A stretch of DNA of 64,000 bases from Azolla caroliniana. Taxonomy: Eukaryota; Polypodiophyta. The DNA lies in NCBI GenBank assembly GCA_043228905.1, contig JBHGNT010000014.1, forward strand, positions 2,480,001 through 2,544,000. Reading direction: 5' to 3'. This document shows positions 1-8,887 of the stretch, one piece after another (positions within the stretch are counted from its first letter, which is position 1; each line of letters starts with the position of its first letter). Below the pieces are notes generated by a model that saw only the letters and a list, made by a program, of their open reading frames with translations, was not told where the DNA came from and ran no database searches. A program made the position numbers and the translations under genes.

Positions 1-387
1 GCCTGAATATACAAAGTATGCGGGAGAGATAGACAGACAGAGATAATGCACACAAAGACTCAATTCAAAAATAGTACACAATCTGTACATAGGATCTGCT
101 CAATGAGCACTTTTATACAAGTCCATACGGACTGACAAAAGTACTGACATGTATTCAATGCCCATAAGTGAGCTCTACACTAATTCCCAAAAATATATTC
201 CTACGTGGAATATCTTTCCAACGGCCTCACGGTTTACGCACCGCTACGGCTTCTCGTTGCGCACCAGTCTGCGCACCGGTTTACGCACCCGGTTTATGCA
301 CCGGTTCGGCCTAATCGATCGATCCTAACCGATCCGGTTCTTGGCTTGCACAGCCGATCTGGCCAGTGTTGAGCTTGTATCTCAACA
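1..387 (-). mobile_element. Partial copia-type LTR (reverse orientation)
   Basis: Read on the reverse strand, this stretch begins TGTTGAGATACAAGCTCAAC at 387, the usual start of one plant copia LTR group. It runs through a TATA-like TTGTATAAAAGTG and leaves the window at base 1. The same layout, with matching blocks around the TATA box, recurs in the reverse LTR at 39690-40096, so the two belong to one family. It abuts chromovirus integrase sequence at 388, so it is an insertion into that gene. The rest of the element and its other target duplication lie outside the window. Confidence 0.6.
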
Positions 388-703
388 ATCGATATACTAA
401 GATGGCACATTTCCTACCTTGTACTAAGGAAATCACTAGTGAAGAAACCATCGAAATTGTCACGGGTGAGGTATTTCGGCGTCATGGCCTCCCAAATAGT
501 ATCATCAGCGACCGTGGACCTCAATTCGTCTCGAAATTCTAGAAGCATCTCTTCAAAATGCTCAAGGTCACTTGTAACCTCTCCTCCGACTATCACCCTC
601 AAACAGACGAACAAGCATAACGACGAACAAGCAGAACGAACAAATCAAACGTTGGAACAGTATCTTCAGTGTTTTCTAAGCTATCAACAGGATAATTGGG
701 CGG
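388..703 (+). pseudogene. Chromovirus (G0) integrase core, segment 1, broken
   Basis: The frame starting near 402 encodes a typical Ty3 chromovirus integrase core: MAHFLPC, then an EVFRRHGLP segment, then the catalytic-Asp motif ISDRGPQFVSKF, then YHPQTD. A TAG at 540-542 replaces what is normally Trp. Near 605-625 the 12-base GACGAACAAGCA occurs twice, shifting the frame before the AERTNQTLEQ motif that carries the catalytic Glu. The coding sequence stops at the G1 boundary after QQDNW and resumes at 13041. It is a dead copy, interrupted on both sides by younger elements. Confidence 0.85.
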
Positions 704-1347
704 TGTCGTGAAGAAAACCGTCCACAAGCGGAATCGGTGCACCAAAGCGTAGGAACCGGCTCTTTATGCACGTGCGCCTTATGTTGTACATAGGAGATCC
801 TAGGCGGGCAGATTCGGTAGGTAGGAAGTAAAGGGGAAACGGCTCCTTCCTAGCCTATAAAAGGAGGGAGACGAGGAGGAGAAAAGGGGATCGCGGAGAG
901 TCGAGGACGAAGTGCTGTCGGTTTGCGTGCGAAGGCTTCTCTCTCTCTCTCTTTCTGGTTGCAAACGCCATAGCTTCCTTCTGTGCAGGTTTCGGGAGGC
1001 CCGCGCTGCTCTGAGGAATGCCCGAGTGCTTCCGGCAGCACCTCCAACCTACTCATCCTCCTCTGTGCGTTTACGAGCAGGTATCAGCATCTGTTTGCCG
1101 GCCTGTTCAGTTGTAACCGACTTCGTGTTTTGTTGTCTTCGCGTTCTTGTTGTTTGTCTTTGTTAATACATACATACATTCGTGTCTTTCTGTGTCGCTG
1201 TCCCACTTGCGTCTTTGCGTCGAAGGGCCGTGTCCCTGTGGATCTACGCTCGCACGTAGAGGGTTCTTCCCACTCCTCTCTCGCTCTTTGGTACAGGACC
1301 CCCGAGGTTCCGCCTCATTCCACGCATCCGCGAGGAATACCTCGACA
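704..1347 (+). repeat. 5' LTR of G1
   Basis: The 644-bp repeat matches 12391-13036 almost base for base. It starts TGTCGTGAAG, ends CTCGACA, and contains a TATA box and a CT-rich leader. Several open frames in it (912-1357) occur in both LTRs and show no protein-like conservation, so they are not called as genes. Confidence 0.95.
856..863 (+). promoter_or_regulatory. TATA box in G1 LTR
   Basis: TATAAAAG lies inside CCTATAAAAGGAGG, followed by a purine-rich then CT-rich leader. The identical motif sits at 12543-12550 in the 3' LTR. It probably places the start of the R region about 30 bases downstream. Confidence 0.6.
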
Positions 1348-1351
1348 TCTT

Positions 1352-1369
1352 TGGTGAACCCGACGTGAA
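1352..1369 (+). other. Primer-binding site of G1
   Basis: TGGTGAACCCGACGTGAA begins four bases after the 5' LTR. Its complement ends in CCA, as a tRNA 3' end should. The same 18 bases occur at the equivalent place in G2 (19620-19637). It is not the initiator-Met site used by the copia elements here, and I cannot name the tRNA. Confidence 0.75.
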
Positions 1370-1391
1370 AGAGGCGGCAGAAGAACAGAAG

Positions 1392-3421
1392 ATGAGGGGG
1401 TCGGATCTTGCAGAGGCCATGGCTCCGGCCGTGGATCGGATATTGAGCACACGCGAGGGCACCGGTGCCCTCGACAGAGCCATTGAGGCGGTCGTCGGTA
1501 CGATCGGCCGTTTCAGCGGAAAGGATGCTACGAAGTATTTGGCGTCCTACGGGGCGGAAATGCTGATGCGGGACATTCCAGAAGAGAGGCGTCTTGCCGG
1601 GTTCCCTCGAGTGGCGATGCCGAGCATCCATGCGGAGGTGCTCGAGGTACGGGCAGAGAGCCGTACCTGGGAGGAGTTCGAAGGCCGACTCCTAGAGAAA
1701 TATGGGCTGGACGACGCGCTCCAGCTTTCGAAACGGGACTTCATGGAATGGGTGGAGTCCCCCGGCAAAGGAAGAAACGTGTCGGCACTCCTCCGGGAGT
1801 TCGAAGAACGCTTTGCGCGCCTTTCGGCGCTTGACCGAACCATTCTGGATACGAGCCGGGTCCTACTGTTCGTCAAGTCGGTGGATGAGCGGGACCGGGA
1901 TCAAGTCGGCTCCTTGCTGGAAACTGAAGACGGGCTGACAACCGACTGGGCTGCGGTTAAGAGAGTCTATAGCCGTTTCGACAAACGGCGAGAATGGGCT
2001 GACAACGGGGCGGCCAGTGCGGGCTCTGTTACAGCAAGGAGGCTTGAACCGGCACCGCAAGTGCGAAGGGAAGAAACCCGGGAATGGCCCGAAACCGGTC
2101 CGGCTTCGACCAGCATGGTCAATGGCTCGTCCGGAAGAGCAGCACTAGAGGAGTTGACGCGGGCGATAAAGGATCTCCAGATCGCCCAGACTCGAAGGGA
2201 AGGCGGCGAACCGGCTCGTGACCGACGGTCGGCAGCGGGGAACAGGTGCATGTGGTGCGACGAGGTCGGCCACATTCGGAAGGACTGCGGCGATTTCGCA
2301 GAGGCGTTGAGAAACCGGGTGGTGTACCTGTGGGAAGGCCGGGTGCACGCTGGCGACACCAGGAGGGCCCTGAGCCGAAACGACGGGCGAGGAGGTATGA
2401 AGAGACTGATGGAAGAGGCAGCGGCCCGACACGTGGAGGCCATCCACTACTCGGCGTCAGCCGGTATTCAAGTCGGGGGCAGAGAGGCCCGAAAGGAGAG
2501 TAAAGACGGTTTCTAGTCGGCAATGCTGGAAGGCCTCGCCGGCGCGCGGCTGAGGAAAGATGAAACGGACCGCGCTGAGAGACGGGTCCGGGAAATAACC
2601 GGGTGGAGCGATCCGGTCGAGGAGAAGACGGGCTTCGTAGAAGCCGCTTGCCGGAACTACGAGGCTCTGGTAGAAGAAAAACAAGTGGGGAAAGCCGGAG
2701 TGGCCGGGCCCTCACAACGGTACGAGACCCGATTCGGGCAACGACGGAACGATGCCGGTGGGCCCGGCCCGCAAGATAACCCCAGGAAGGGCGGGTACCG
2801 ACTGGGGACAGAAATAGAAAGGACTACGGACCTACGAAAGGTCCTAGAAGAACGGATCCTCGACAGCAAACTGGAGCTGTCATTACGGGAGGTGCTAGGG
2901 ATCGCCAAGAAGGAGTTCCACGACTCCATTGTAGACTTGGTGAAACGGAAGAGACTGTCGACGGAGACGGAACCGGAAAGACCGGTGGAGGTGCGGACGA
3001 CGCACATCGACGACTCGGCGCTGGAAGATGAGTGGGCAGAGAGCCACTATTCGAGGCCGCACTGGGCCCGAGCGACCACGGAGACCCCGGTAAAAATCGG
3101 AGGTGTTCAGGAACCGGTGGTGGCGTTGGTAGACCACGGTTCGGAAATAAACCTAATGTCCATGGACTTCTATAAGAAGGGAAAGTGGCCGATCAACACC
3201 AGGCACGGGTGGAAGATACGGGCGGCGACGCGCGCCACCGAGGAACTGCATGGGGCCTGCCCGAATGTGCGAGTAAAGATCGGCGACGTCGAGATTGACC
3301 AGCACTTCTTCGTACAGGAGACGTCCTCGCATCCGGTCATATTAGGGGAACCATACATCACGACAGCTCGAATGGAGACCAAGGTGCTAGACAACGGTTC
3401 GGCCTACGCAAGGGTCAAAAG
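1392..3421 (+). pseudogene. G1 gag-protease, one nonsense codon, split by copia C1
   Basis: The first ATG after the primer site is at 1392. With the last 97 bases (8757-8853) the frame is 709 codons. The N-terminal half is a Ty3 capsid-like region. A zinc knuckle CMWCDEVGHIRKDC (C-X2-C-X4-H-X4-C) lies at 2249-2290. The C-terminal part is a retropepsin-like protease with active site VDHGSEINLM near 3130, that is DHG in place of the usual DTG/DSG; G2 has the same triplet. A TAG at 2514-2516 stands where G2 has Trp, so it is a TGG-to-TAG change. Copia C1 splits the frame after codon VK at 3421. Confidence 0.88.
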
Positions 3422-4029
3422 TGTTGGGAATCAACGCTTCGATTCACCTTCTTCGCTCGGCCACAACCGAGTAATCGCGGATCAATGCAGCAGAAAATAG
3501 AAACCAAAGAGAGAAACACACGAGTACACAGGGATTAACGTGGAAAACCCTAGATGGGAAAAAACCACGGGAGTACAAGACTCCAAACAACACTATACAA
3601 AGAGAAGTATACAATGACGAGCTCCAAGGCGACGACCTTGAGCTCGCTGTCCTCGCCACAGGCGGCGGAAATACACAGAGGCGTCGTCCTCTTCCTCTCT
3701 CGCGCTCTATCTCTCTCTCTCTCACGGCTGCTCCCTCTTCACTCCTCTTGAGTGGAAAAACAGAAAAATGATCAGCAACTACAAAACGAATTGCCCTAAG
3801 TCATATTTATACATATATGACTTTGGGGCTATTTACAACTATAGCCTCAGGGGCCCATAGCAGACATATTCACGGATATGTCCCTGCATTCGGATCGCTC
3901 TCCGGGTACATTCATCATCCGGCTCCGAAGTCGGGGTCTTCCTCATCCGGTTCCGATACCGAAACCGGGCTTGTCGGCATTCATCTCCGATATCCGACCA
4001 TCCCATCCGAAGGGACCGTAATTCCAACA
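3422..4029 (-). repeat. 3' LTR of copia C1
   Basis: It is near-identical to 8144-8751. On the reverse strand it holds TATAAATA inside an inverted repeat (AAGTCATA...TATGACTT, 3799-3824). It also has one CCGGCTCCG hairpin-like block near its start that is multiplied in the LTRs of C3. Confidence 0.95.
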
Positions 4030-4039
4030 AACTCCCCCT

Positions 4040-6982
4040 TCACTTCGGCATGGGATGTCTCTCCAATCCGATCCTCTTCCGGCATGCTTCCAGCTTGTCG
4101 GGTGTGAGGACCTTGGTCAGCATATCCGACCCGTTCTCGTCCGTGTGGATCTTTGTCAGCACGAACTCCTTGTCTTCTATCCTTTCCCGGATCCAGTGAT
4201 ATCTTCGCTGGATGTGCTTCGTCCGGGAGTGATAGGCCGCGTTCTTCGCAAGGTGGATTTCACTCTGACTGTCGCAGTAGAGTCGGTACTCCTCCTGCCG
4301 GATACCGAGCTCTCTAATGAAGTCCTTCATCCATATTATTTCCTTGCCGGCTTCAACAGCTGCCATGTACTCCGCCTCCGTGGTTGACAACGCAACCGTC
4401 TTCTGCAGCCTCGACTGCCACGAAACAGCTCCCCCTGCATACGTCATCACATACCCTGATGTGGACCGGCTGGTATCTGCATCAGCCGACATATCCGAAT
4501 CGGTGAAACCGTCGAGTTCGGGTTTACCGGAGCCGAATCGGAGGCACACATTCGCTGTGCCCTTCAGGTATCGGAGTATCCACTTGACCGCGTTCCAATG
4601 CTCTTTGCCGGGATTGCTCATGTACCGGCTCACCACTCCGACTGCATATCCGATGTCCGGTCTCTTACACACCATGGCGTACATCAAGCTCCCGACGGCT
4701 GAGGCATACGGCACTTTCATCATATCCTCCTTTTCAGCCTTTGTCTTGGGACTTTGCTTGCTGGACAGCTTGCAGTTTGTCGTGAGGGACGATCCGACCG
4801 GTCTCGCTTCCGACATGTTGAACCGGTGAAGCACCTTCGTCACGTACTTTTCTTGTGACAGCCACAACTGCTTCTTCTTCCGGTCCCGTATGATGTGCAT
4901 CCCTAGTATTTGTCTCGCCGGACCCAGGTCCTTCATTGAGAAGGTTCGGTGAAGAGCCTTCTTCAGCATCCGTATCTTGATCTGGTCCCGTCCGACGATC
5001 AACATGTCGTCCACGTACAGGAGGAGTATGAGAAAGTCTCCTCCTTCGAACTTCTTCACAAACACGCAGTGGTCGGACTGCGTTTTGAGGTACCCTTCGT
5101 CGGTCATGAAGGAGTCGAACTTCCGGTACCATTGCCGGGGTGCCTGCTTCAGTCCGTAAAGGCTCTTCTTCAACCGACATACCAGGTGCTCCTTCCCTTT
5201 CTTCTCGAATCCTTCCGGTTGCTGCATGTAGATCTCTTCTTCGAGGTCACCGTGAAGGAATGTCGTCTTTACGTCCATCTGTTCTACCTCGAGGTCCATG
5301 CTTGCCGCTATGCTCAGCACCGTCCGGATGGAGGTCATCTTCACTACCGGGGCAAATATCTCGTCGAAGTCGACGCCCTTCTTTTGCTGAAACCCCTTCA
5401 CCACGATCCTGGCTTTGTATCTCGGGGGGTTTCCGGCATCTCCCGGTTTCAGCTTGAACACCCACTTGTTTCGAAGTGCCCGCTTTCCTTTCGGCAACTC
5501 CACAAGTTCATATGTGTGGTTCTCATGCAAGGAATCCATCTCGTCCTGCATGGCACTCAACCACCTGCGGCTCTGGGTGTCATGCTTTGCTTCTTCAAAG
5601 CTCTCCGGCTCCCCCTCGTCGGTTAGCAGTACGTGCTCTGGTTCCGGAAATCTCCGGGGGGCCCTTCTCTCTCTTAGAGGATATCTCCGTTCCGGAGCTT
5701 CGGTAACCGGTTCTTCCGATTCTTCTTCATCCGAATCCATTTCGGGATCGGGGCCGGTTCCGGTATCGTTTTCATCTTCTTCCGCCGGTTCTGTTTCTTC
5801 ACCGTCTTCGGCCGGATCCTCGAGTGCTAACCGGTCCCTTGCCGGTCGGGACTGCTCCTCGTAGAGTTGATCCTCACCGGTCGACTTGGAGCTCTTCACC
5901 TTCTTCTCCGACTCCCAGTCGGCGAGTGTCTTGTCCTCCATGAAGATGATGTCTCGACTCCTGAATATCTTCTTGTCGACCGGGTCCCATACTCGGTAGC
6001 CGAACTCGTCATCGCCGTAACCGAGGAATATGCATGGCCGGGTCTTTGGATCTAGCTTTCCTCTCCGGTCCTTTGCCACATGCACGTATGCGAGACACCC
6101 GAACACCTTCAGATGCCGGTAGGACACTTCCTTACCGGTCCACACTTTCTGCGGCGTGTCTCCGTCCAAAGGTACTGAGGGTGATCTGTTTATCACGTAT
6201 GTCGCCGTCGACATTGCCTCAGCCCAAAACCCCTTGGGTAATTTCGCATGCGCCAGCATACTCCGGACCCTCTCCATTATGGTCCGGTTCATCCTCTCGG
6301 CCAGCCCGTTCAGTTCCGGCGTCTTCGGCACAGTAAACTCGAGTCGGATTCCCTTCGAGCGACAGTACTCCTGGAACTGCCCCCGGTATTCCCCTCCGTT
6401 ATCCGCTCGTATCGCTTTCAGCTTCTTGCCGGATTCCCTTTCCACTCTCGCGTGGAGTTCTTTGAAGACGCACAACGCTTGGTCCTTTGTCTTCAACGGT
6501 GCCGTCCACAGCTTCCGGCTGTGATCATCAATGAATGTTACGAAGTACTGGGCTCCGCCATGTGACTTCGTTTCTACCTGACACACATCAGTGTGCACCA
6601 ACTCCAATGGTGCGCTACGTCTCGTCGGTGGCCTTGAGTGGAAGGAGGTTCGGTTCTGCTTACCGGCCAGGCAATCGGTGCACTTCTCCAGGTGCACTTG
6701 CTTCACTGGAATAAGGTTGTCTTCTGCAAGCCTCTTCATCCCCTTCTCACTCATGTGGCACAGTCTTTTGTGCCACAGCTCACCGGCAGTGTCGGTTGCC
6801 ACATTCAGCTCTTCCGGACATAACCGGGCATTCATCAGGTACAGTGTGTTGTCTTTCCGGGCCCGAGCCACTATCAGGCTCCCCTTGCTGAACTTCATTA
6901 TGCCGTTCCGGATGCTACCTGTGTAGCCTTCATCGTCTAGCCTCCCGGCCGAAATCAGGTTCAATCGAACCTCCGGAACGTG
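4040..6982 (-). pseudogene. C1 integrase-reverse transcriptase-RNase H part of gag-pol
   Basis: This is the downstream part of a single copia polyprotein (reading from 8113 to 4040). The domain order is canonical for Ty1/copia. The pre-integrase zinc region WHKRLCHMSEKG...CTDCLAGKQ comes first. The integrase core has HTDV, RADNGGEY and the catalytic Glu in LNGLAERMN. The RT has ARIVVKGFQQKKGVDF, DVKTTFLHGDLEEEIYM and the catalytic LLYVDDMLIVG. RNase H has DGFTDSDMSADADTSRST and ALSTTEAEYMAA. The frame is open from after the stop codon at 6983-6985 to its end. The protein would make cDNA and integrate it if the upstream stop were bypassed. Confidence 0.92.
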
Positions 6983-8113
6983 TCAGACATCCTTCAGCAG
7001 CATTTTGCATCCGGTCGGGGTTGTCAACCACACGTCTCCGATGCCGGCAATCCGGCACGTACCTTCATTTCCCATCCGAACACAGCCATGCTCACCGGCT
7101 GTGTAGGATGAGAAGTATCTTCTCTCCGGGGTCAGGTGGAACGATGCTCCGGAATCGACCACCCAGGTCGTCTCATTGTCGGCAATGTTTAGTTCACCTT
7201 CTTCGGTGATGAGCATGATTTCTTCCTCACTTGCCGCGAGTGCCGTCGTTCCTTTCCGGTCCTGCCCTCGCCGATCCGAACCTCTCCGGTCCGTGGCTCC
7301 CCGGTATGCACCGTTTCTCTCCGGTGACTTCTTCGAATCGGTGTCGTCGGCTCCGTTGTCTTTTCGGTAATGCCGACAATTCTTTCGAAAGTGCCCCGGC
7401 TTCCCACAGTGGAAGCATGTGGGCCTTCCTCTTGACTGCGACCGGGTCCCCGACTTCTCCCGTCTTTGCGGACTCCGGTTCCATTGTCTTCCCCGATCTG
7501 ATTCGGTAAGCAGCGCCTTCGAGTCGGAGGCCGGTTCTTTATCTCTCCGACGCGCTTCTTCGTTCAAAATACTTGTCTTTACCGTTTGTAAGGACAAGTT
7601 ATCTTCGGTGCACGAGGTGCTGAGAGTCACCACCAAGTTCTCCCAGCTTTCCGGCAATGTACACATCAGGATGATGGCTTGCATTGCATCCTCCAACGGG
7701 AACTTGATCGCCGCAAGCTGATTCACGAATCCCATGAACGTGCTTACGTGTTCCACCATACTCTCGCCGTCCCGGTACTTGAGATTCACTATCTTCCTCA
7801 TCAGGGAGGTCCGGTTCAACGCATTCTTCCTCTCGTAGAGGCCCGACAGCTTCTTCCACATCTCATATGCGTTGGTGTCGTTTGCCACATGTTGTAGGAC
7901 GCTCACGTCGACGTATTGCCGAATGGTTGCAACGGCTTTCCGGTTCAGAAGCCTCCATTCCGACTCAAGTACCCCTTTCGGTATTTCCGACCTGTCAATC
8001 GGTTCGTACAGGTCCCGAACAATCAGAAGATCCTCCATCTTGATCTTCCAGTCGGCGTAATTCTGCGCATTCAGCACCATCATCCCCGGCTGCCCGCTGC
8101 CGCCGCCTTCCAT
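6983..8113 (-). pseudogene. C1 gag-protease part of gag-pol, ends at one nonsense codon
   Basis: The start ATG (reverse strand, 8113) gives MEGGGSGQPG, followed by a UBN2-type copia gag (NYADWKIKMEDLL onward). A zinc knuckle CFHCGKPGHFRKNC is near 7400. The protease active site WVVDSGASFHLTPE is near 7160. The frame stops at TGA (6983-6985) where C3 has CGA (Arg), then continues in the same frame as pol. This is a single C-to-T change at a CpG. Apart from this codon, gag-pol is intact and equal in length to that of C3. Confidence 0.92.
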
Positions 8114-8128
8114 TTTCTGCAGCAGTTC

Positions 8129-8140
8129 GCTCTGATACCA
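8129..8140 (-). other. Primer-binding site of copia C1 (tRNA-iMet)
   Basis: On the reverse strand TGGTATCAGAGC lies three bases inside the 5' LTR. This is the standard plant copia site complementary to the 3' end of initiator tRNA-Met. Confidence 0.9.
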
Positions 8141-8143
8141 GTT

Positions 8144-8751
8144 TGTTGGGAATCAACGCTTCGATTCACCTTCTTCGCTCGGCCACAACCGAGTAATCGC
8201 GGATCAATGCAGCAGAAAATAGAAACCAAAGAGAGAAACACACGAGTACACAGGGATTAACGTGGAAAACCCTAGATGGGAAAAAACCACGGGAGTACAA
8301 GACTCCAAACAACACTATACAAAGAGAAGTATACAATGACGAGCTCCAAGGCGACGACCTTGAGCTCGCTGTCCTCGCCACAGGCGGCGGAAATACACAG
8401 AGGCGTCGTCCTCTTCCTCTCTCGCGCTCTATCTCTCTCTCTCTCACGGCTGCTCCCTCTTCACTCCTCTTGAGTGGAAAAACAGAAAAATGATCAGCAA
8501 CTACAAAACGAATTGCCCTAAGTCATATTTATACATATATGACTTTGGGGCTATTTACAACTATAGCCTCAGGGGCCCATAGCAGACATATTCACGGATA
8601 TGTCCCTGCATTCGGATCGCTCTCCGGGTACATTCGTCATCCGGCTCCGAAGTCGGGGTCTTCCTCATCCGGTTCCGATACCGAAACCGGGCTTGTCGGC
8701 ATTCATCTCCGATATCCGACCATCCCATCCGAAGGGACCGTAATTCCAACA
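8144..8751 (-). repeat. 5' LTR of copia C1
   Basis: The 608-bp copy of 3422-4029 is followed by AAAAG, matching the five bases before 3422. The one difference I found is A to G near base 8637, in the CATTCATCATCC block. Confidence 0.95.
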
Positions 8752-8756
8752 AAAAG

Positions 8757-8853
8757 CCAGGACGGGCGCCATTCGGTCCAATTTCTGACCGTGAGACCGA
8801 ATCACGAGAGGAACCGCGAATCCCTCGGTGGCGAGAACCGGGAGGATTTTTAG
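8757..8853 (+). pseudogene. G1 gag-protease, C-terminal end after copia C1
   Basis: Continuing the codon broken at 3421, this reads SQDGRHSVQFLTVRPN and ends in EDF plus TAG at 8851-8853. G2 has the same protease tail motif (SQDGRKTVQFLTVRPN) and also ends DF-stop. The stop is therefore the ancestral end of gag-protease, not damage. Confidence 0.85.
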
Positions 8854-8887
8854 AGAGGGCTGCCAAGGCGTGGGGCCGAGACAGTCC
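8844..8887 (+). promoter_or_regulatory. Putative -1 ribosomal frameshift signal between gag-pro and pol
   Basis: GGATTTT (8844-8850) is followed directly by the gag-pro stop TAG, with pol open in the -1 frame (GGA TTT TTA). Six bases after the T run, GGGCTG (8857-8862) can pair with CAGTCC (8882-8887), one G-U pair included. G2 keeps the same heptamer, stop, 6-base spacer and a differently sequenced hairpin. GGAUUUU before UAG is, to my knowledge, the -1 shift site of red clover necrotic mosaic virus. A second, longer pairing (8870-8880 with 8893-8909) is also possible. Confidence 0.65.

Larger units (their letters stand above)
3422..8751 (-). mobile_element. Ty1/copia retrotransposon C1, complete, inserted in G1
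   Basis: Two 608-bp LTRs (3422-4029 and 8144-8751) with TGTTGG/CCAACA ends flank a reverse-strand internal region. The flanking duplication is AAAAG (3417-3421 and 8752-8756). Removing one copy restores the G1 gag-protease frame exactly. I see only one difference between the LTRs, so insertion is recent and later than G1. A tRNA-iMet primer site and a purine tract (reverse complement of 4030-4049) are in the right places. It is a sister of C3, with the same gag-pol length of 1358 codons. Confidence 0.95.

Noticed and set aside
912-1357. Overlapping open frames in the G1 LTR, also present at 12610-13343
   Set aside because: They arise from CT-rich LTR sequence, overlap each other in several frames and show no protein-like pattern; the LTR role explains the duplication.
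4055-6926. Many forward-strand frames of 60-225 codons opposite copia C1 (same again at 52897-56370)
   Set aside because: They are antisense shadows of the reverse-strand gag-pol, with biased composition and no domains.
8844-8853. GAT TTT TAG at the G1 gag-pro end as a simple inactivating mutation
   Set aside because: G2, diverged almost everywhere, has the same end and the same -1 relation to pol, followed by a hairpin at the same spacing.
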